Shown piece after piece: positions 15,606 through 24,297 of a stretch of 64,000 nucleotides of DNA. The notes under the pieces are model-generated. The model did no database searches, was not told the DNA's origin, and saw nothing but the letters and a program-made list of their open reading frames with translations. How positions within the stretch are numbered: position 1 is the stretch's first letter; the number at the start of each line of letters is the position of its first letter. The DNA is taken from assembly GCA_965247175.1 (NCBI GenBank), contig OZ252006.1, forward strand, positions 1 to 64,000, given 5' to 3'. The stretch is from JANQMX01 sp965247175. Its GTDB lineage: Bacteria > Pseudomonadota > Alphaproteobacteria > Kiloniellales > DSM-21159. Made by a program: the position numbers and the translations under genes.

Positions 15606-16394
15606 TCAGGGAGCGATCTCCTCGCGGCTCTCCGCAAAGTAGGCGCTCGGCGGCACGCCAAGGGCTTTCTTGAACATGGTGGTGAAGCTGCTTGGTGTGC
15701 GGTAGCCAAGCGCCAGCGCAACGCTCGTGACCGCTTCTCCGGCCGCCAGGCGCTGCAAGGCGGCGGTCAGGCGAAGCTGCTGGCGCCAAGCAGTAAAAGA
15801 CAAGCCGGTATCGGCTTGGAAGCGCCTGGCGAGCGTGCGTTCGCTGACGTGAGCGAAGGCCGCCCAATCGACCAAAGGACGCTCGTCCGCTGGGTTGTCG
15901 CGTAGCGCTGCCATCACGCGGCGCACCCTGGTGTCACGGCCCTCTGGTAGGCGCAGCGGCGTGACCGGCAGGGTAACCAACTGGTCGAGCAGAACCTGCA
16001 TCAGTCGTGCTTCGCGACCCTCAGCCGCGTAGTCCCAAGGAATGCCCGCCGCCTTCCGGATGAGCTCGCGGGTCAAGGGATCAACCTGAACCACGGTGCA
16101 GCGGCTGGGCAGAGCCGCGCAGAGCTGCGGGGCTATGAACAGGCCGCGAAAGGCGATCTCGCCATGGTAGTCGGCCGCATGCGGTATCTCTGGTGGCACC
16201 CAGACGGCGCGATGCGGCGGCACCACGAAATGCGCATCCTCGGCCTCGACGGTGACGGAGCCGCGTTCCGGATAGATCAATTGACCGCGCCGGTGGCTAT
16301 GCCGCTCAACACGACGCGGTGCGGCATGGTCCCATTCTATGCCGACGATGGCATTGGCGGCATCGTCTGCCGGGTCACGTGTCAGGTCATACAT
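15606..16394 (-). CDS. AraC family regulator with cupin sensor domain
   Basis: A 262-residue regulator. The N-terminal cupin-like effector domain (HSHRRGQLIYPERGS, VPPHRAVWVPPEIPHA) is followed by a C-terminal double helix-turn-helix (about residues 165-255) with ERTLARRFQADTGLSFTAWR and the second HTH VALALGYRTPSSFTTMFKKA. The frame is open to 16544, but the ATG at 16394 gives the family length and leaves a 134-base promoter region before the divergent oxidoreductase genes. It is the probable activator of those genes. The effector is unknown. Confidence 0.9.
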   Translation of the reverse strand: MYDLTRDPADDAANAIVGIEWDHAAPRRVERHSHRRGQLIYPERGSVTVEAEDAHFVVPPHRAVWVPPEIPHAADYHGEIAFRGLFIAPQLCAALPSRCTVVQVDPLTRELIRKAAGIPWDYAAEGREARLMQVLLDQLVTLPVTPLRLPEGRDTRVRRVMAALRDNPADERPLVDWAAFAHVSERTLARRFQADTGLSFTAWRQQLRLTAALQRLAAGEAVTSVALALGYRTPSSFTTMFKKALGVPPSAYFAESREEIAP

Positions 16395-16528
16395 GACCGA
16401 TCTTCCGAACTGTTTGACCGATATGCGAAAGATAGTGCGCCGTCGCCAGCCTACTTTGAAGGGCATCGCTTTGGCAGATCTGTGGCAAGACGTAGCGTCG
16501 TCGGGCCCAGCAGGCCGCAAGTCGGGAG

Positions 16529-16987
16529 ATGGCAATGACGGCATTCAGGGTAAACGGGGAAGCTGTGGTCAGCAGGGCGGCGCCTGAAACGCCGCTACTT
16601 TGGGTTCTCCGCGAGCACTACGCGCTGACTGGTACCAAGTTCGGCTGCGGTGCCGGAATGTGCGGCGCCTGCACGGTCCACGTGAACGGTGAGCCGGTCT
16701 ATTCCTGCCTGACCACCGTCGAGGATGTATCAGGACAAGATGTGACGACCATCGAAGGCCTGTCCCCTGATGGAAGCCATCCCCTGCAGCGGGCCTGGAT
16801 CGCAGAGCAGGTGCCGCAATGCGGCTATTGCCAGTCCGGCCAGATCATGCGGGCAGCCGCCTTGCTGGCAGAGAACCCCAAGCCGAGCCGGGCGGAAATC
16901 CGCGAGACCATGAGCGCCAATCTCTGCCGCTGCGGCACCTACAATCGCATCGTGCGCGCCGTAGAGCGTGCCGCTCAGGAGGGCTAG
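16529..16987 (+). CDS. [2Fe-2S] small subunit of molybdenum hydroxylase (IorA-like)
   Basis: A 152-residue iron-sulfur subunit of the xanthine oxidase family. The plant-type cluster ligands are Cys40, Cys45, Cys48 and Cys60 (GCGAGMCGACTV). The second cluster ligands are Cys100, Cys103, Cys135 and Cys137 (CGYCQSGQ and LCRCG). It passes electrons from the molybdenum centre of its partner, whose ATG begins directly after this TAG stop. No FAD subunit is encoded here, as in isoquinoline 1-oxidoreductase and related two-subunit aldehyde or N-heterocycle dehydrogenases. The substrate is unknown. Confidence 0.92.
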   Translation: MAMTAFRVNGEAVVSRAAPETPLLWVLREHYALTGTKFGCGAGMCGACTVHVNGEPVYSCLTTVEDVSGQDVTTIEGLSPDGSHPLQRAWIAEQVPQCGYCQSGQIMRAAALLAENPKPSRAEIRETMSANLCRCGTYNRIVRAVERAAQEG

Positions 16988-19207
16988 ATGACGGCTCAAT
17001 CGAAAGCCAGCACGACGGGTCCTGCGCTGACGCGGCGATCTGTGTTGGGCAGTGCCGCGGCACTGACCTTCACAATCGGTGCAGGCGGGATCGTTGCCTC
17101 GGGCAGTGCCACGGCAGACCAACATGCAGGCACACTGAAGCCCAGCGCCTGGCTGCGCATCGAACCTGACGGCCGCATCGCCATCGTCTTTCCGTCGACC
17201 GAGATGGGCCAAGGCAGCTCCACCGCCCTGCCGCTGATTCTGGCGGAAGAGCTTGATGCCAACTGGGACGACGTAGAGGTCGAGCAGCTCAACCGCGATG
17301 ACCGCAGCTTCGGCAACCCCATTTTCGGCAATGTGCTTTACACGGCTGGCAGCACCGGCGTGTACGGCTACTTCGACAGCCTGCGCAAGGCCGGTGCCCA
17401 GGCTCGTCTTATGCTCATGCAGATCGCCGCTGAGCATTGGGCCGTACCGCTCACTAGCCTGACCACTGAGCCGAGCGTCGTCGTACATGCGGACGGCGGT
17501 CGGCGTCTCAGCTATGGCCAGATTGCCGCGCTGCCACGTGACGGTATCGAGGTGCGAGAGATCACCGAACAGGACCTGAAGCCGCGCAGCGCCTATCGGC
17601 TGATTGGCCAGAACGTGCCGCGGCGCGACGTACCCGCGAAGAGCACCGGCACTGAAACCTACGCCATCGACGTGCAGATTCACGGAATGCTCTACGCCGC
17701 GGTGCTCCGTGCGCCTGTGGAGGGCGAAACGCCGGCCAGTATCGATGACAGCGACACCAAAGCGACGAGCGGCGTTGTCGACACGGTGATCTTGCCTGAC
17801 GGCATTGCCGTGGTTGCGGAGAGCCTGGAGGCGGCCTTCGCTGGCCGGGATCTCTTGAGCGTGGAATGGAGTGAGACGGCTCCGGCACGACGCTTCGATA
17901 GTGCGGCCGACCTCGAAGCCTATGCCAAGGCTGCCGGCAACCTGGACCATGAGGCCACTCAATGGCGGGCGGCAGGCGATGCTGCCTCTGCCATTTCTCA
18001 GGCGGACCGTTTGCTGGAGGCCGACTATCTCTCCGACTACGCCTATCACGCCCAGCTCGAGCCCATGGCTGCGGTCGCGGCAGTCGATCCCGACGGCAAA
18101 GGGGCCGAGGTCTGGGCCGGCACGCAGACACAGAGCTGGACGATGCGCACGGTGACCGAGGTGCTGGGCACCACGCCGGACCGGGTGCGCCTCAACATGA
18201 TGACGATGGGTGGCAGCTTCGGGCGCCGCACGGCCCTTCGCCAGGAGTATGTGCGTGATGCCTTGCTGACCTCCAAGGCGACGGGCCAGCCGGTCAAAGT
18301 GGTCTGGACGCGCGAGGACGATATCAAGCAGGGCTGGTTCCGGCCCGCGGCGGCACAGCGTTTGCGCGCTGGCCTGACGCCCGAGGGTCGGATCTCCGGC
18401 TGGCATCACCGGGTCGCTACCCCCTCAGTGATCGCTTACTTCAACCCATTGCGATGGGAGCAGGTCGACCCGAGTGACATCATCTCCATGCGTGGGTCTG
18501 AAAGTGGTTTCTACAAGTTCGACCATATGCTGGCCGAGCACGTGATCACTGAGCGCGGCGGGCGCGTGGCACCCTGGCGCGCGATCGGTGCCAGCTACAC
18601 CAGCTTTGCCGCCGAGGCCTTTATGGACGAGCTGGCAGAAGCCGCCGGCAGCGACCCGCTCGACTTCCGCATGAAGCTGCTGGAGCACAACCCGCGCGGC
18701 CGAAAGCTCCTGGAGACCGTCGCCGAGATGGCAGATTGGTCTGGGCGCTCGTCAGGCTCCGGCCTCGGCCTCTCCTTTGCCGGCTATGGTGCCTCCATGG
18801 CGGCTGGTATCGCCGAAGTGCAGCTCGATGAGAGCAGCGGGGAGATCTCCGTGTCTCGTTTCTGGGCCGCGGTCGACGCTGGTTTGATCATCTCTCCCGA
18901 CAACGCTTTGGCGCAGATCGAAGGGGGCATCGTCTTCGGCCTGAGCAGTGCGTTGAAGGAGCGCATCACCATCGTCGACGGCGAGGTCGAGCAGAACAAC
19001 TACTACGACTATGAGATCCTGCGCGCCAACAAGGTGCCCGACATCGCCCTGCACCTGCAGCACAGCGATGGGCCGCCGACGGGTGTCGGCGAGGTCGGCA
19101 CGCCAATGGTGGCAGCGGCGATCGCCAATGGCTTCTACAGTCTGACGGGCCGGCGCTTGCGCCATATGCCCTTCACCTCGGACCGGGTCAGGGCAGCGCT
19201 CACTTAG
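16988..19207 (+). CDS. Molybdopterin-binding large subunit of molybdenum hydroxylase (IorB-like)
   Basis: A 739-residue catalytic subunit of a two-component aldehyde/N-heterocycle oxidoreductase. It starts with a twin-arginine signal (LTRRSVLGSAAALTFTIGAG), so the folded enzyme should be exported to the periplasm with its small partner. Molybdopterin-binding signatures are spread along the chain: PSTEMGQGSSTALP near residue 65, MMTMGGSFGRRTALRQEY near 400, and GVGEVGTPMVAAAIANG near the end. It begins directly after the small subunit. The substrate cannot be told from sequence. Its last four bases overlap the end of the leftward peroxiredoxin gene. Confidence 0.92.
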   Translation: MTAQSKASTTGPALTRRSVLGSAAALTFTIGAGGIVASGSATADQHAGTLKPSAWLRIEPDGRIAIVFPSTEMGQGSSTALPLILAEELDANWDDVEVEQLNRDDRSFGNPIFGNVLYTAGSTGVYGYFDSLRKAGAQARLMLMQIAAEHWAVPLTSLTTEPSVVVHADGGRRLSYGQIAALPRDGIEVREITEQDLKPRSAYRLIGQNVPRRDVPAKSTGTETYAIDVQIHGMLYAAVLRAPVEGETPASIDDSDTKATSGVVDTVILPDGIAVVAESLEAAFAGRDLLSVEWSETAPARRFDSAADLEAYAKAAGNLDHEATQWRAAGDAASAISQADRLLEADYLSDYAYHAQLEPMAAVAAVDPDGKGAEVWAGTQTQSWTMRTVTEVLGTTPDRVRLNMMTMGGSFGRRTALRQEYVRDALLTSKATGQPVKVVWTREDDIKQGWFRPAAAQRLRAGLTPEGRISGWHHRVATPSVIAYFNPLRWEQVDPSDIISMRGSESGFYKFDHMLAEHVITERGGRVAPWRAIGASYTSFAAEAFMDELAEAAGSDPLDFRMKLLEHNPRGRKLLETVAEMADWSGRSSGSGLGLSFAGYGASMAAGIAEVQLDESSGEISVSRFWAAVDAGLIISPDNALAQIEGGIVFGLSSALKERITIVDGEVEQNNYYDYEILRANKVPDIALHLQHSDGPPTGVGEVGTPMVAAAIANGFYSLTGRRLRHMPFTSDRVRAALT

Positions 19208-19776
19208 TCGCCTTCCCGCTGCTCCTGGAGCCAAGCGATGACGTCCTCGGCGCTGCGGTCTGGCGGAAAGACGGGGTAGAAGACCATTGCGATCCGCCCC
19301 TCTTTGGCGATGAGCGTCATACGCTTGAGAAGCGTTTTGCCGGCCACCTCGAAGGTCGGCAGCTTGAGGGCTTCGGCGAAGCGCAGCGCTTCATCGGAGA
19401 GCAGCGGAAACGGGAGGTGCAGACGTTCTGCAGCTTCGGCCTGATAAGCGCTGTCCTGCGTCGAAAGACCTAAGAGCTGCGAAACACCAAGCTCTTCCAA
19501 TTCCGCATAGTGGTCGCGAAAGGCGCAGGACTGCGGGGTGCAGCCGCGCGCGCCGGGGATCATGTCCCACCCCTCGGGCAGCGGAACGTCGGGGCGGCCG
19601 GTCATGGGATAGATGTAGATTACCGTCGTGCCGGCCAAGGCCGAGAGGTCGATGCTGCGGCCGTCCGTCGCCTCGAGGCTAAGAGAGGGCAAGGCACTGC
19701 CCGGCAAATGCTCCGCGGCACCGTCATCCTCCGGCACCGGGAGTTGGGACCAGTCAACGTCAGTCAAGTTCGCCAT
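19204..19776 (-). CDS. Peroxiredoxin
   Basis: A 190-residue thiol peroxidase of the AhpC/TSA-Prx fold. The redox Cys79 and Cys84 are in GARGCTPQSCAFRDHY, a CTPxxC arrangement reminiscent of BCP-type enzymes, here after the unusual segment YIYPMTGRPDVPLPEG. It reduces peroxides in the cytoplasm with thioredoxin or a similar partner. It runs leftwards as the last gene of a LysR-cupin-peroxiredoxin unit; the gap to the cupin gene is 21 bases. Its 3' end overlaps the molybdenum hydroxylase end by four bases. Confidence 0.87.
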   Translation of the reverse strand: MANLTDVDWSQLPVPEDDGAAEHLPGSALPSLSLEATDGRSIDLSALAGTTVIYIYPMTGRPDVPLPEGWDMIPGARGCTPQSCAFRDHYAELEELGVSQLLGLSTQDSAYQAEAAERLHLPFPLLSDEALRFAEALKLPTFEVAGKTLLKRMTLIAKEGRIAMVFYPVFPPDRSAEDVIAWLQEQREGD

Positions 19777-19797
19777 GCGCCTCGCCTTATCACCTTC

Positions 19798-20103
19798 TCA
19801 ATCGTAGCCATAGAGCCACTTGGAGACGCCGTCCGAGGCATTGATCACCGAGTGGAGCGCGCCCTTTGGGATGAAGACCTCGTCGCCCGGCTCCATGATG
19901 AAGCGCTTGTCGTCCACATGCAGCTCCAGCCGGCCCTCGACCACGGTCACCAGCTCATTGCAGTCGTGCACGAAATCGAGCCACTGCCGCCCGGGTGGGT
20001 CGACGAACAGGCCGCAGGAATAACCCCGGCCGCGCCAATCGTCGGCGACGATTGCTTGAGCCACCGGGACGTCAAAGCGCCTGCGTTTCACGAGCTCTGT
20101 CAT
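19798..20103 (-). CDS. Small single-domain cupin protein
   Basis: A 101-residue single cupin. The two metal-binding motifs are visible: FVHDCNELVTVVEGRLELHVD (from about residue 46) and PGDEVFIPKGALHSVIN (about 72-88). The start ATG overlaps the TGA of the LysR gene (ATGA), so the two are translationally coupled. Such small cupins often bind or isomerise a small molecule. Here it may assist the LysR-controlled pathway, but its ligand is unknown. Confidence 0.85.
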   Translation of the reverse strand: MTELVKRRRFDVPVAQAIVADDWRGRGYSCGLFVDPPGRQWLDFVHDCNELVTVVEGRLELHVDDKRFIMEPGDEVFIPKGALHSVINASDGVSKWLYGYD

Positions 20104-21095
20104 GCGCCTTCTTCCGTTGCCCGACTTCGTTGCTCGCTATGGTCACTTTGGTTGGCGGGGGCCGCAAGTCCTGCTGCTGGATGTGCGTTCTTCTCTGCCT
20201 GCATGGCGGGCCAATTGGCGATAGTCTCGATGAAACGCTCGCGCGCGGCAGAGGGCCTGTCAGTCCGCCAGATCGCTTCGGTCGGCACGCGTTGATCGCA
20301 GTCGCTCAAGGGGCGAATGGCAACGCCCCGGCGGATGTGGTTGTGGGCGCCTTCGACATGGAGAGAGACGCCCATGTTGGCGGCGACCAGCCCGAAGATG
20401 CCCTCGCTGTTGTAGGCCTCCTGCACGATGCGGGGCTCGAAGCCGGCACCATGGCAGATGCGCACCATGTGGCTGAGAAAGTGCTGCCAATACGCCGCCT
20501 GGCCCGTGACGAAGGGCTCGCCTGCCAGCTCTGCCAGGGGTACGGCGGGCAAGCGGGCGAGGGGGTGAGCTTCGGGCAGAACGACAACCAACTGTTCGTT
20601 CTGCATCACCAGACGCTCCAGTCCCGGCTCGGCGATGGGGCCAGTGACAAAGCCGACCTCGATCTCTCCGCGGCGCAGGGCATCGAGCTGGGTGACCGTC
20701 ACCATATGCACCAAGTCGACCGAAACCTCCGGGAAGCGAGCGCGAAAGTCCTGCAGAACTGCCGGAAGCGCACCGTTGATGGCGAAGTCGGTGTAGCCGA
20801 TGCGCACATGCCCGATCTCTCCGTCGCGGGCGCGTACGGTATCTTCAATCAGTGCTTCGATGTCGCCGGCCAGGCGGCGGCACCCCTCCAGGAACACCTG
20901 CCCGGCATCGGTCAGTTCGACCCGTCTGTTGTTGCGCTCTAGCAGGCGCGTGTCCAAATCGCTCTCTAATTCACGGATCGCGCGGCTGATGGCCGGCTGC
21001 GCCACATGCAAGCGCTCGGCCGCCCGGCGGAAGTTCAGCTCTTCCGCCACGGCAATGAAATAGCGCATGTAGCGCAGGTCGCAGGTTCGATGCAT
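20100..21095 (-). CDS. LysR family transcriptional regulator
   Basis: A 331-residue LysR protein. The N-terminal helix-turn-helix has RYFIAVAEELNFRRAAERL and VAQPAISRAIRELE. The C-terminal effector domain contains VGFVTGPIAEPGLERLVMQ. The ATG at 21095 is preferred over the upstream one at 21110. The tail is longer than average and low in complexity. It is divergent from the TRAP transporter operon, across about 200 bases, and is followed by a coupled cupin gene and a peroxiredoxin. It probably controls the TRAP/D-aminoacylase genes; the ligand is not identified. Confidence 0.9.
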   Translation of the reverse strand: MHRTCDLRYMRYFIAVAEELNFRRAAERLHVAQPAISRAIRELESDLDTRLLERNNRRVELTDAGQVFLEGCRRLAGDIEALIEDTVRARDGEIGHVRIGYTDFAINGALPAVLQDFRARFPEVSVDLVHMVTVTQLDALRRGEIEVGFVTGPIAEPGLERLVMQNEQLVVVLPEAHPLARLPAVPLAELAGEPFVTGQAAYWQHFLSHMVRICHGAGFEPRIVQEAYNSEGIFGLVAANMGVSLHVEGAHNHIRRGVAIRPLSDCDQRVPTEAIWRTDRPSAARERFIETIANWPAMQAEKNAHPAAGLAAPANQSDHSEQRSRATEEGA

Positions 21096-21116
21096 GGCAA
21101 ATGATAACAATCAAGC

Positions 21117-21137
21117 ATCAATAAGCACTCCTTTGAT
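21117..21137. promoter_or_regulatory. Inverted repeat in the LysR-TRAP intergenic region
   Basis: ATCAA (21117-21121) and TTGAT (21133-21137) are reverse complements separated by 11 bases, within an AT-rich patch 22 bases from the LysR start. LysR regulators bind dyads with about this spacing between divergent genes. The arms are short, so this is a candidate only. Confidence 0.35.
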
Positions 21138-21291
21138 ATTATTCTTCGTGTGAACGCTGGTCTAGCCTCAAGTCCGGCGAGCAAGAGGCGTCCTTCAGCC
21201 ATCCCAAACGGCCATGAGGCGGGGGGAGGAGATGGGCGAAGACACCGGCTCTGCTCTGCTGATGATCGAGTGTCCGGAGTGGGAGGCAGAA

Positions 21292-22299
21292 ATGAAGAGC
21301 TTTTCGTGGAAGAAGGTGCTGTTGGCACCGTTGGCAGCAGCAGCCCTTGCAGTGACTGCATCGGCCCAGGCTGATGACAAGGTGGTTATGAACCTTGGCT
21401 GGGCGACGCCGCTCGAGTCCGACTACGGCGTTCTGGCTCAGAAATTCAAAGAGCTGGCCGAAGAGTACTCGAACGGAACGGTCGAGGTGAAGCTGCGCTG
21501 CTGCGCGCAGGTCGGCAATGAAGACGACGCCTTCAAGGCGCTGCAGCTTGGCACGGTCGACGGTTACTTCATCACGCAGAACAACGTCTCGCCGCACTGG
21601 CCGCTGATGAATGTCTTCGTGCTGCCCTATATCTTCCAGGATCGGGAGCACTTGGCCAAAGTTGCTGCCGGACCTGTGGGCGATGAGATCCGCCGTATGA
21701 TCCAAGAAGACACCGGCGTGCATCTGCTCACCTTCGGTGCGCCGGCTTATCGCGATCTCTTCAACTCGCAGCGCGCGATCAATAGCATGAGCGACCTGGA
21801 AGGGCTGAAGCTCCGGGTACCGAACAATCGGGTGATGATCGAAACCTTCCGGGCTTTCGGTGCCGAACCTGTGCCTCTGGCCTGGTCCGAGACACCGACG
21901 GCTTTGCAGACGCGGACCATCGATGGTGGCGACAACGGCACCACGGTGATCAAGGACATGAAGTTCTACGAGTTCGCCGGGCACCTCGTCATTCTGGAGC
22001 ACTTCACCAGCGTTTCGCCGGTCTTCGCCAGCGACCGCTTCATGAAGAAGCTGAGCGACGAGCAGAAAGCGGCGGTGATGCGCGCGGCTCAGGAAGCCGG
22101 CGAGTATCAGTCCGAGATCGTTGGCAAGCGCACCGACGAGGTACGCAAGTGGCTCAGCAGCGAAGGCGGAATGGCCATGACCGAGCCTGACCGCGCGGCC
22201 TTCATCGAGGCGGCGCAGCAGGTGCAGGCGCAGTTCGCGGCCGATGCAGAACCGCGCTTCAAGGAAATCCTCACCAAGATCCAAGCCGCCGCTCAATAG
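21292..22299 (+). CDS. TRAP transporter substrate-binding protein DctP family
   Basis: A 335-residue periplasmic solute receptor. A Sec signal peptide (MKSFSWKKVLLAPLAAAALAVTASAQA) is followed by a DctP fold: the core segment LEGLKLRVPNNRVMIETFRAFGAEPVPLAWSE with the conserved Arg that binds carboxylates. The ATG at 21292 has a good ribosome site (gggaggcag). The ligand is probably an organic acid or N-acylated amino acid, because a D-aminoacylase follows in the operon. A strong hairpin lies between this gene and the permease genes (22315-22349), which is usual for receptor genes that need higher expression. Confidence 0.93.
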   Translation: MKSFSWKKVLLAPLAAAALAVTASAQADDKVVMNLGWATPLESDYGVLAQKFKELAEEYSNGTVEVKLRCCAQVGNEDDAFKALQLGTVDGYFITQNNVSPHWPLMNVFVLPYIFQDREHLAKVAAGPVGDEIRRMIQEDTGVHLLTFGAPAYRDLFNSQRAINSMSDLEGLKLRVPNNRVMIETFRAFGAEPVPLAWSETPTALQTRTIDGGDNGTTVIKDMKFYEFAGHLVILEHFTSVSPVFASDRFMKKLSDEQKAAVMRAAQEAGEYQSEIVGKRTDEVRKWLSSEGGMAMTEPDRAAFIEAAQQVQAQFAADAEPRFKEILTKIQAAAQ

Positions 22300-22314
22300 A
22301 GCGGTCCCTGTCAG

Positions 22315-22349
22315 GAGCGCGGTCGGTCACAGGTGGGCTGACCGCGCTC
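22315..22349 (+). terminator. Hairpin between TRAP receptor and permease genes
   Basis: GAGCGCGGTC (22315-22324) pairs perfectly with GACCGCGCTC (22340-22349), with a 15-base loop, about 15 bases after the receptor stop. There is no T-run. Such hairpins in transporter operons usually protect the receptor mRNA or partially stop transcription so that the receptor is made in excess over the permeases. Confidence 0.55.
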
Positions 22350-22431
22350 TCCTGGCGGTCCTGGTGATATCGCACCAAGTCGCTTCACCTTAGGATGGTC
22401 CGCAGATGCGTGACCTTGAAAGGGGCGAGTC

Positions 22432-22971
22432 TTGCCGAGCGCCATGAGAAACGTCGTTGGTTTTGCCGACCGGCATTTCGAGGAGGCGATTGCCAGCGCC
22501 TGCCTCACGCTGGTCGCGGTCTGCGTCTTCCTGCAGGTCGTCCTCCGCTACGGCTTTGGAATGGCGCTGACCTGGACCGAGGAGCTGTCCGGCTTCGCCA
22601 TGGCTTGGGCGGTCTATATGGGGGCAGCGCTGGGTGTTCGGGAGCGTTTTCACATTCGCATCCTGATCGGGGTGGTGGCGCTGCCCAAGACGCTCGGCCT
22701 GCCAACCATTCTGATCGCTGATTTTCTCTGGCTCGCTTTCAACCTTCTGATGATCCGTTTCGGGGTCGAGTATCTGACATTGCTCTGGACCCAGACCGCG
22801 ATCGCCCCGGCGCTCGAAATCGATCAGTTCTGGCCGCAGACCATTATCGTCATTGGCTATAGCCTCATGACCTTGCGCTTGGCGCAGATCTACGTGCTGT
22901 GGTGGCGCAAGGGCGCTCGGGGCCTGCCCGGCATGCCGAAAGAGTTCCAAGAAGCGGTCGGGGACGTCTGA
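22432..22971 (+). CDS. TRAP transporter small permease (DctQ)
   Basis: A 179-residue membrane protein with four hydrophobic segments (about 22-42, 58-75, 95-115, 138-155). The motif VVLRYGFGMALTWTEELSGFAMAWAV is typical of the DctQ subunit. A TTG start at 22432 has AGGGG six bases upstream; an ATG at 22444 is the alternative. DctM follows: its ATG lies six bases after this stop. It acts with DctP and DctM as a Na+-driven symporter. Confidence 0.9.
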   Translation: MPSAMRNVVGFADRHFEEAIASACLTLVAVCVFLQVVLRYGFGMALTWTEELSGFAMAWAVYMGAALGVRERFHIRILIGVVALPKTLGLPTILIADFLWLAFNLLMIRFGVEYLTLLWTQTAIAPALEIDQFWPQTIIVIGYSLMTLRLAQIYVLWWRKGARGLPGMPKEFQEAVGDV

Positions 22972-22976
22972 CCGTC

Positions 22977-24269
22977 ATGAGCGATATCGGCATCGTCATC
23001 ATTGTTTTCGTCGTTCTGACGGTCATCGGCGTTCCACTCTTCGCCGCCGTCGGGCTCGCCACCATCGTGGCGTTGTTCCTGATCGACATCCCCTACACCC
23101 TGATGTCGCAGACGGCTTTCACCTCGCTACAGCCTTTCCCGCTGCTGACCATTCCGCTGTTCGTCCTGGCCGGCCGACTGATGGAAGTGGGCGGCATGGC
23201 GACCCGGCTGATCGATGTGGCGCGCAGCCTGGTCGGCGCCTATCGCGGCAGCTTGGGCCTGGTGACCGTCGTTGCTTGCCTGCTCTTCGCCGCGCTCTCC
23301 GGCTCCGGGCCCGCCACGACGGCAGCCATCGGCAGCGTCACCATTCCGGCCATGCGGCGCGAAGGCTATTCGGCGCGCTTCGCCGCCGCTGTTGCCGCCT
23401 CGGGCGGGGCGCTGGGCAGCGTCATTCCGCCAAGCAACCTGCTGATCATCTATGGCTTGGTGTCGGAGACTTCGATCCCGCGCCTCTTCCTGGCTGGCTT
23501 CGTGCCTGGGATTTTCGTCGCTTTGGTCTTGCTGACCGTCGCCTACATCATCGCTAGCCGGAAGGGTTTCGGCGGCGGTGGCACGGTCTTCAATGCCCGG
23601 GCCTTCCGGACGGCGGTTTGGGAAGGCAAGTGGTCGCTCGGCGCACCTCTGGTCATTCTCGGCGGCATCTACGGCGGGGCGTTCACACCAACCGAAGCCG
23701 CCGGTGTGGCGGTTTTCTACGCGCTCTTCGTCGGGCTCTTCATCTATCGCGAACTGACGCTCGTGAAGATCCTTGAGAGCCTGCGTTTCACGGCTCTGAT
23801 CGGCGGTCTTCTCATTCTGCTCACTCCGACCTTGGCCTTTGGCCAGCTCTCCGCCTTCTTCGACGTGCCGGCCCAGGTCGAGACGACGATCACCGCCATC
23901 ACCACCGACCCCATCGCCGTCATGCTGCTGATCGGTGTCTTCTACATCATCATCGGCACCTTCATGGAATCCCTGGCGCAGATCATCCTCTTCACCGCCG
24001 TCTTCCTGCCGCTGGTGTCGAGCCTGGGCATCGACCCGGTGCTCTTCGGCGTCTTCACGGTCATGACCTGCGAGATCGGCTTCCTGACGCCGCCGCTCGG
24101 CGCCAACCTCAACGTGGCCGCGCGAATCACCGGGATATCCATCGAAGAGGTTTCGATCGGCGCCGTGCCCTTCATCTTCGCCTACATCATCGGCCTGCTG
24201 TTCATGATCTTCGTTCCGGAAGCGACGCTGTTCCTGCCCAACCTGGTCTACGGCGAGAGCTTCTATTAG
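22977..24269 (+). CDS. TRAP transporter large permease (DctM)
   Basis: A 430-residue, about 12-helix transport subunit. Family signatures include FAALSGSGPATTAAIGSV and the loop GALGSVIPPSNLLIIYG. The ATG at 22977 gives the usual DctM length; the frame is open upstream but would overlap dctQ. Together with DctP and DctQ it forms a secondary importer. The next gene, a D-aminoacylase, starts 28 bases later, so the imported substrate may be an N-acyl-D-amino acid or a related amide. Confidence 0.94.
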   Translation: MSDIGIVIIVFVVLTVIGVPLFAAVGLATIVALFLIDIPYTLMSQTAFTSLQPFPLLTIPLFVLAGRLMEVGGMATRLIDVARSLVGAYRGSLGLVTVVACLLFAALSGSGPATTAAIGSVTIPAMRREGYSARFAAAVAASGGALGSVIPPSNLLIIYGLVSETSIPRLFLAGFVPGIFVALVLLTVAYIIASRKGFGGGGTVFNARAFRTAVWEGKWSLGAPLVILGGIYGGAFTPTEAAGVAVFYALFVGLFIYRELTLVKILESLRFTALIGGLLILLTPTLAFGQLSAFFDVPAQVETTITAITTDPIAVMLLIGVFYIIIGTFMESLAQIILFTAVFLPLVSSLGIDPVLFGVFTVMTCEIGFLTPPLGANLNVAARITGISIEEVSIGAVPFIFAYIIGLLFMIFVPEATLFLPNLVYGESFY

Positions 24270-24297
24270 CTGCGCTAGCGAGAAGGAGTGAGACGCA

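Noticed and set aside
16730..18409. 559-codon open frame on the - strand
   Set aside because: Covers the two molybdenum hydroxylase genes, which have complete motifs; the antisense reading has none.
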